DNA from: Saprospirales bacterium
Lineage (GTDB): Bacteria > Bacteroidota > Bacteroidia > Chitinophagales > Saprospiraceae
DNA length: 64,000 bases
Direction of reading: 5' to 3'
NCBI GenBank assembly: GCA_007695145.1
Contig: REEI01000041.1
Span: 19,339 to 83,338, forward strand
The number at the start of each line of letters is the position of its first letter. Position 1 is the first letter of the stretch. The notes under the pieces were generated by a model. It was given only the letters and a program-made list of their open reading frames with translations, searched no databases and was not told the origin of the DNA. Below, piece after piece: positions 53,601 through 62,600 of this stretch. The position numbers and the translations under genes are program-made.

Positions 53601-56600
53601 ATTTACAGTAAGTGGAGATACTCAAGCAGGCGGTGGTGATGATGCAAGTGGAGTTTTCTTTAATGTGGGTACTTCAACGGTTACTTATACTGTGACAGAT
53701 GTAAATAATAATGTTTCTACCTGTAGCTTTGACGTTGTCATTACTGATAATGAAGCTCCTCAGTTTGAAGGACCTTTTGCAAATGGCGATACACTCGTCT
53801 TAACTTCAGGTGACAATGTTTTCTACGAGTGTTTCTACGAGGTGATAAGTACCGAATTTGATCCTGTAGTTACCGACAACTGTGCAGTTGCTGCTGTTTG
53901 GAATGATCTAAACAATGCTTCCAGTCTCGCTGGAGTACAGTTTGCTCCGGGTACTCACGATGTTCGCTGGTACGCTGAAGATATTTATGGAAATATCGAC
54001 TCGATTGATATAGAAATTACTGTAGAAGACGATGAAGCTCCGATAGTTACTTGTGATGCAAATTTTGATCTCAATGCCAACTCTGGATGCGATGCATCTC
54101 GTCAGTTTAATATTGGTTTTGAAGACAATTGTGCAATTGATGCTTCTACATTTGAATACTTTACCGATAATCCTGATGTGAACGAAGTATCTGTTAATAA
54201 TTTAACTGAAAATGGGGTAGAGGTAACTCTTGAATTCCCTGTTGGAACTACCATCGTAGGTTGGGTTATTCAGGATATTTATGGTAACGCCGATACTTGC
54301 TATACTACTGTAAATGTGTTCACTACCAATGGGCCTATTGCTAACTGCGTGGACAACTTTACTGCTATCCTTGACGAAAATGGAGAATATGCTCCAAGAC
54401 CTCAGGATTTGCTTACCAACTATACACCAGGTCAGAGCAGTTGTGGAATTGATACCGTTATGTTCTCACCAGATGTATTGGATTGTTCAAACAGACCTGT
54501 TACTACTGTTGAAGTGACTGTCATGGATGTAGCAGGCTTGACAGATGTTTGTTCTGTTCCTGTAACTATTACAGATACCATTCCTCCTGTCGCTCTATGC
54601 CGGGATACCACAGTTTATTTGGATGCTCAGGGATTTGTCAGCATTGATTCCAGCTACATCAACAATGGTAGCTCTGACAATGCCGATCTTTGTGGTCTGA
54701 CAATGGATTTGAGCAGAATGACATTTGACTGCGATGATATTGAAAACAATCCGATTTCGGTTACCTTGACGGTTACTGATGTGTTTGGTAATTCTTCCGA
54801 ATGCGTGGGTAATGTTGTGGTATTAGATACTGTTCCTCCTGTTCCTGTTTGTCCTGCTAGTGTTGTTCAGGACAATGATATGGGTGAGTGTGGTGCTGTA
54901 GTCAATAACATTGACCTGACTGCCGATGACAATTGTGCAGTAGATTTCTGGAGTTACTCTCTTACCGGGGCTACTCAGGGAAGCGGCTCAGACAACGCCA
55001 GTGGCGAATTCTTTGTAGCCGGTACTACCACAGTGACCTATACTGTAAACGACGTAAATAACAATACTGCCAGCTGTAGCTTCGATGTTACCATCAACGA
55101 TACTGAAAATCCTGTTATCGTTTGTAGCAGTGATACTTTGGTGACTACTTCAGGCGATGGTTTGCCGGATTACGATTGTCTCTATGTAACTCAAGGAGCT
55201 GAATTTGATCCTGTGAGCATTACTGATAATTGTATGGTTGACAGTTGGTCTAATAGTGAAAACGGTCAGGCATCTCTAGCGGGTGTTGCTTTCGAAGCAG
55301 GTACTCATACGGTAACCTGGACGGTGCTTGATACCGCAGGTAATTCCAGCACTTGCGATATTGTAATTGAAGTATTAGATGATCAGGCTCCTGTTTTGAG
55401 CAATTGTCCTTCAGATGTTACGATACAATCAGCAGGTAATTGTGGAACCAACTACAGCTGGATAGTTCCAGACAGTATCGATAATTGTGAAATAGAATCG
55501 CTTACCGTTTCATCAACAAATCGTCCCGGATTCTGGATCAATACCGTTATTCCCGGATTCCACGATGCGGACTTCCCCGTTGGAAGTACTACCATTCAAT
55601 ATATGTTGACCGATACTACCGGTAATGCCGATAGCTGCTCATTTGTAGTTACGGTTACCGGAGCGCCTAACACTCAACAAGGACCTGAAATTACTTGCCA
55701 GAGTGCTCCATACATTGCACACTTGAATACAGATGGTGAGTTTGTGATAGACACCTCTACTTTTGGTGAATATGGAGTTACCATAGTTTCCGGTGAGTGT
55801 CCCATATCTAATAAGTGGGTCGGTCAGCAGGTCTTGACCTGTGCTGATATCCCTCAGGTTCAGGTTACTTTCTTTGTCAATGATGGTGCGGGCAATATTG
55901 ATTCTTGTCAGAAAACCTTTACCATTGTCGACACCATCGCTCCAGTGGCTGCATGCATGGACGCCACTGTCTATTTGGATGCTACCGGCTTCAAGATGAT
56001 TGATGAGACTTATATCGATGATAATTCTTCTGACAATGCCGAAGCATGTGGATTGGATTTTGTCCTTTCTCGAACTACTTTCGGTTGCGTAGATGTTGAC
56101 AATCCGGTAACAGTTACCATGACAGTTACTGATATATTTGGGTTGTCTGACTCTTGTACTGCTGTTGTTACAGTTCTGGATTCTATTGCACCTACTGTGA
56201 TGTGTCCTACTGTTCTGAGCAGCTACATTAATGATATGGGCGAATGTGGAGCGGTAATAGATATGCTTGAACTCGTTGCCAATGACGCTTGCGGTATTGC
56301 ATCCGTTACATGGTCAGCCTCCGGAGCTACCAATGCCACCGGAACAGATGATGTAAGTGGAACCTTCTTTGATGTTGGATCTACTGATGTTACCTACACT
56401 GCATCTGATTCTTCAGGCAATAGTTCTACTTGTACATTCACTATTCAGGTAGATGATATTGAAGCGCCAGTTGTACTTTGTCCCCAGCCTCAGACCAGAG
56501 GTACAGGTGACGACAATGAAGGCTTGTACGATTGCGCTTACACTACTCAAGGTGCTGAATTCGATTATACCGATGTGACAGATAACTGTGCGGTGGATAC

Positions 56601-59600
56601 TTTCTACCACAACCAAAGTGGTGCAGCATCCGCTCAGACACTGGATGGATTTGTTTTTGGCCTCGGTACCACTCAAGTAGTGTGGACAGTTATCGATGAA
56701 GCAGGCTTGTCTTCTACCTGTTCGTTTACAGTAAATGTGAATGATAACGAGGCTCCTGACTTCCAGGGTACCTGTCTGCCTGACACTATCATAGCTTCTA
56801 CTCTCACTTCCTGCGATGCATTGTTTGTATGGACTACTCCTGTAGCCATCGACAACTGCCAACTGGTAAGTACTTCTGAAGAAGCGGTTGATCCTTCCGG
56901 TGCTTCTATATTGGTGTTCCCTAATGGATCTACCAACCGTCAGGCAATGTTCCCTGCAGGTACATCCACGGTAACTTATGTGGCTACCGATGCAGCTGGA
57001 AATAGCACAGAGTGCGAATTCGATGTAACGGTTACCAATTCAGGTTCAGGTCCTATTGCGATCTGTCTGTATGCTCCCGATATCTTTCTGGATGCAAACG
57101 GACAAGCAACCATTGAGCCTGAAGATATTAATCCTACTTACGGAAGTCAAGGCAATTGCCCATTGGCAGACGTTAGTGTGAGTCCATCGCTAATTACTTG
57201 CAGTAACCTGGATGAAGTATTGGTGACCCTTACTGTAGTTGATTTTGCTGGTGGTTCTGACCAATGTCAAGTAACGCTGAATGTAATCGATAATATAGAT
57301 CCCACTGCTGTATGTGATGACTTTACAGTTGCTCTTTCCGCTTCGGGAAGTGCTACTGTAAATGCTACGGATATTGACAATGGAAGCTCTGATAATTGTA
57401 ATATTGTTTCAAGAGAATTGAGCACCGGCGGTAATAGCTGGAGCAATAGCCTCAACTTTGCTTGTGGCCAACTTGGACCAAATGTAGTTTACCTCAGAGT
57501 CACTGACCAAAGTGGAAACTCGGCTAGCTGTGATGCTACTGTAGTTGTTGAAGACAATATTGCACCTGTAGTCAACTGTCCTGCTGATGTTACCGTTGGA
57601 ACCAGCTCTATTGGCTCCTTCGATTGTGTTGGAAGCCATACATGGACCATTCCTACACCTTCTGATAATTGTGGTATCAGCAGCTTCACAGAAATGCTAA
57701 CCGGAAGTACAGTAGCAGGACCGGATAATGTAATGGGTCAAGGTGGTACTTCAACTACTCAAACATTTGAGTTAGGTACTACTACTGTAGTTTATTCGGC
57801 TTCTGATGTAGCGGGTAATAATGCCGATTGTTCATTTGATGTCACTGTTGTTGATGACCAGGCTCCCCAAATCACCTGTCCTTCAGATGCTGTTTTTGCA
57901 ACCTCTGAGGATGGTAGTGGTGATTGTAGCTTTACACTCACCGGTACTGATCTCGACGCAACTGCATCTGATAATTGTTCTGGAATAGGTGCTGTTTCTA
58001 ATGACTTCAATTCAGGCTCAAGCCTGGATGGAGCTACCTTCCCTGTAGGTACTACCACTGTTGAGTGGTCTGTATCCGATGCAACCGGCTCAAACTCTTC
58101 AGCATGTACCTTTACTGTTACTGTTGCAGATGATGAGGGTCCGATCTTTGACTATTGTCCTCCATCTGTGACCATACCTACTGTAGGTCCCGGTGCTTGT
58201 AATAACAATTACACCTGGCAGGCTCCAATGGAAGCGGATATTGATGATAACTGCGGATTTGGTGATTTGACTGTGACTGAATCTGTAAGTTCTCCATACG
58301 GAACGATCACCATCATTCCTACCGGTTATGATCCCACAGATCCAACCAAACAGGAGAGAACAGCGCTGTTCCCGATTGGAACCTCTACTGTATTCTATAC
58401 TGCTGTTGATTTGGCAGGCAACGAAACAGTTTGTTCATTTGATGTAACGGTAACTGAATCTACGCCTCCTGTTGCACTTTGCCAGGATGCTACGGTTTAT
58501 CTCGATGCAAGTGGCACCGCTGCTATTACTCCTGATGATGTGGATAACAATAGTTTCGACAATTGTGAGATCGCATCCATGAGTGTAGATCCTTCTACTT
58601 TCGGTTGTAATGATGTTGGGACTGGTGTTAGCGTAACCCTTACTGTTGAAGATTTCTCTGGAAATACTGCAACTTGTACCAGCACTGTTACTGTTTTGGA
58701 TACTATTCCTCCAATGGCCGCATGTCAGGACATTACCGTCGATCTCGATGGAAGTGGACAGGCAGTGGTTGAAGCTGAGGACGTAGACGCCAATGCCGGT
58801 GGAAATTGCTCTGTAGATTCTTACGAAATATCTACCGATGGTGGCAATAGCTTCCTGTCATCTGCACTATTTACTTGTGCCGATCTGGGCGGCCAATCGG
58901 TTGTACTGATGATTACCGATCAGAACGGAAATGAAGCAACTTGTGATGCAACTGTAACTGTTGAGGATGTTACTTCGCCTCAGATCACTTGTCCTAATGG
59001 TGGATCTGTGGTGACTAGCAACAATGGTACAGGAGACTGCACCGGAAGCTTTACATGGACCGTTCCAACACCGACTGATAATTGTGAGGTCACTGTTCTT
59101 GAGGCTCAACTCTCAGGAGCAACCTCCGGAACCATTGACCAACTGGATATTCTGGGACAGACAGTTTCTGCTGATTTCAATGTCGGAACCACAACGGTTG
59201 TTTATTACACCGAAGATCAGTCAGGTAACACTGCAACTTGTGAAGTAACTGTTGTCGTTACCGATGACGAAGCCCCTGCACTCGCAGGACCTACATCATT
59301 AAGTGTAACGACTTCTGAGGATGGACAACCCGGTGATTGCAGATATACAGTTAATGGCAATGAATTTGATCCAACGAGCTTTGGTGATAATTGTAGCCTG
59401 ACAGCTGTGCCGGTTCACAACTATACTGGCGGTGGAGTTATTTCCAACACTACTCTTTCTAATGCAAGATTCCCTGTTGGAACTACCAATGTGGTTTGGT
59501 CACTTACAGATGATGCAGGCTTAACAAGCAGTTATACCTTAACTGTAACAGTTGCCGATGATGAGGCTCCTGTATTCTTGACTTGTCCTTCTGATAGAAC

Positions 59601-62600
59601 CGTAAATTCTTCAGCCTTTAATTGTAACCAAATTGTGGCCTGGAACCTTCCATATGCAATTTCTGATAACTGTGGTGTAGCTTCTGTTACCGAAGAGTTC
59701 AGCGACCCTGCAGTGAATCCAATTCACAATTATAATTTCTTCAATCAAACTGGTTCAACCGGTACTGCTCTGTTCTCTGCAGGTATTACTACTGTGACCT
59801 ATACTGCTACAGACGTCAACGGATTGAGCTCAGTTTGTGAATTTACGGTAACCGTACTCGATAATCAGGCTCCGGTGGTGACCAATTGTCCTACTAGTGC
59901 TACGATTACTGACATATGCGCAGATACTCCTCTTCCCGACTGGACCGGAACTGTTACGGTTACGGACAATTGTACAGGGAATCAGGAAGTAAGTCAGTAT
60001 CCGGCTGCAGGAACCCTTTTGGGTGATATTGCTGGATTGATCCTCAATGAAGGTCAAACCTTTACCGTAACGGTTACTGCTACCGATCTCAGTCCAAATT
60101 ATCTGTCCGGAAGCTGTAGCTTTGAAGTGACCCTGGTGAATGACGATGTGCCTCAACCGCTTGTACCCGGCCCATTATTGCCAACTACTAACGAAATTGC
60201 CTGTGATGGTAATTCTGCAATAGTTGTTGCTCCTTTGGCCAATATTTCCGGTGGTTGTAATGGACCTTCACAGGTCAGTGCCCAGCTGGTACCCGTTCCA
60301 TCCGGCGTTGTCAACAACGGCAATGGTACTTACACCTTCCCGAATGGCTTTAATGCTATGGTTACCTGGGTTTACACCAACGGTTCAAACGAGGTATCTC
60401 AACTGCAGACTATTGTTGTATCGCCAGACAATAATGCACCTGTTGCTATTTGTCAGACTGCCACTGTTTCCCTGAATGCTATGGGAACCGGTAGCCTTAC
60501 TGCAAGTATGGTTGATGGCGGTAGCTTCGATAGCGAATGTAGCATCGCCTCTAGAAGTGTAAGTCAGACTTCATTTAGCTGTGCAAACCTTGGCACCAAT
60601 ACGGTGACTCTCACAGTTACTGATGAAAATGGTAACAATGCTACTTGTAATGCTACTGTGAATGTTGTCGATAACATCGCTCCTGTTGCTGTTTGTCAAA
60701 ATGCTGTGATCGAATTGCAACCTAATGAAATGGTTACTCTTGATCCGGCAATGATCAACAATGGAAGTTCCGATAACTGTGGTTCTATTTCTCTCGCCGC
60801 AACTCCATCAACTTTTGGTTGTGGTGATACAGGAGTGAATCATGTGATACTTACTGTAACAGATGGTAGTGGAAATACTGCCCAGTGCAGCGCCACTGTA
60901 GTTGTGAATAATAACTTGCCTCCTGCTGTTACTTGTAATGACATCACTGTTCAGTTGAATGGTTCTGGTAGTGCTGCTATTAACCTCGGTATGGTTGCAG
61001 ATATATCAGTGCCTTGTGATGCTAACTTCACTGCTTCTTTGAGCAAAACTAGCTTTAACTGCGGAGATGTAGGCGCCAACACTGTAGTGGTTACTGCCTC
61101 TAACAGCGACAACAATCAGCTTGCTAATTGTACGGCTACCGTAACGGTAGAAGACAATATCGCTCCTGTGATCGTAAGCTGCCCGGTCAACGTCCTGACC
61201 TGTAATGCCGGTGTTGACATTCCTGCGCTTGTTGCTACTGATAACTGTGGAATCGATGACATCACCTATGTACTTTCAGGTGTAACCGAAGGTTCAGGTG
61301 ACGGTTCTGTGGCCATTACTGATGTTAACTTCCTACACGGTGTGACCAATATCAACTACACCGTTACAGATGTTAACGGCAATACTGCTTCTTGTGTGAC
61401 TGTGGTGACTATAGACAATACCTCCGAGCCAACTACTATCTGTATCAATGATCTCAATGTGAATATTGGATCATCTGGTATGATTTCAATTGATGCGGCA
61501 TTCTTCAATGCGAATAGCTTTGATCCCGGATGTCCTGATACGGAATTGTCATACCTGATGTCTGTTAATGGTGGCGATCTTGTCAGTAGTTTTGATTTCG
61601 ATTGCTCTTCTGTTGGTACTAATTCTATTATGCTTCATGCATACGATGGCGCTGGTAACTCAGGTAATTGCCAGACTACTCTGAATGTATTTGATGTTAT
61701 CGCACCTACTGCTGTTTGTAATGCTGGTATTGACGTTTCTCTTGGTACCAATGGTACTGTAGAGATCAATCCTGCAGACCTCGATGGCGGCAGCAGTGAT
61801 AACTGTTTCATTTCGTTCAGCGCGTCTCAAACAGTATTCGATTGTGAGGATATTGGCACCAATAGCGTTACCCTTACCGTGACTGATAGCGGTGGCAATA
61901 CTGCTACTTGTACTACAACAGTTACAGTAGAAGACGATATGCCTCCAGTTGCTATTTGTGACGACCCTGTATTTGTAATTAGCAATCCTAATCACGCTAT
62001 CATACTTGAAGCAGCTGATGTGGACGGTGGAAGCTCTGACAATTGTGGTATTGCTAGCATGAGTGTTACTCCTTCTGTGTTTACCTGCTCAAATGAGGGT
62101 GCCAATCTGGTAGTTCTCACTGTGACTGATAACAATGGCAATGTATCTACTTGTGAAAGTACAGTTACCATTATCTGTCAGGAAGATATCTATGTGGTAA
62201 GTGGTAGAGTTTCTACTGAATATGGATACAACCTGGATCAGGTGGAAGTTACAATGACAGGTTCTAGCAGCCAGTCTATGGTAACAGGTAGCAATGGAAA
62301 CTACACCTTTACTGTTGAGAACGGTAGCGATGTGACCGTAACTCCAACGAGGGATATCGACTATCTGGAAGGTGTTTCAACACTTGACCTCATCTTGATT
62401 CAGCGTCATATTCTTCAGATTGAAGCGCTCGATAGCCCGTACAAGATTATCGCTGCGGATGCTAACAAGGACGACAATCTCAGTGTTGTTGACCTCGTAT
62501 TGTTCCTCAATCTGATCGTTGGAAATATCGACGAACTTCCTGACAATGACTCCTGGAGATTTGTACCTGCTGACTTTGACTTCCCGAATCCCGTGAATCC

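Noticed and set aside
43288-59880. Super-repeats as an assembly duplication artefact
   Set aside because: Unit copies differ at many synonymous sites and in length, which an artefactual duplication would not show. Exact copy number still deserves long-read confirmation.
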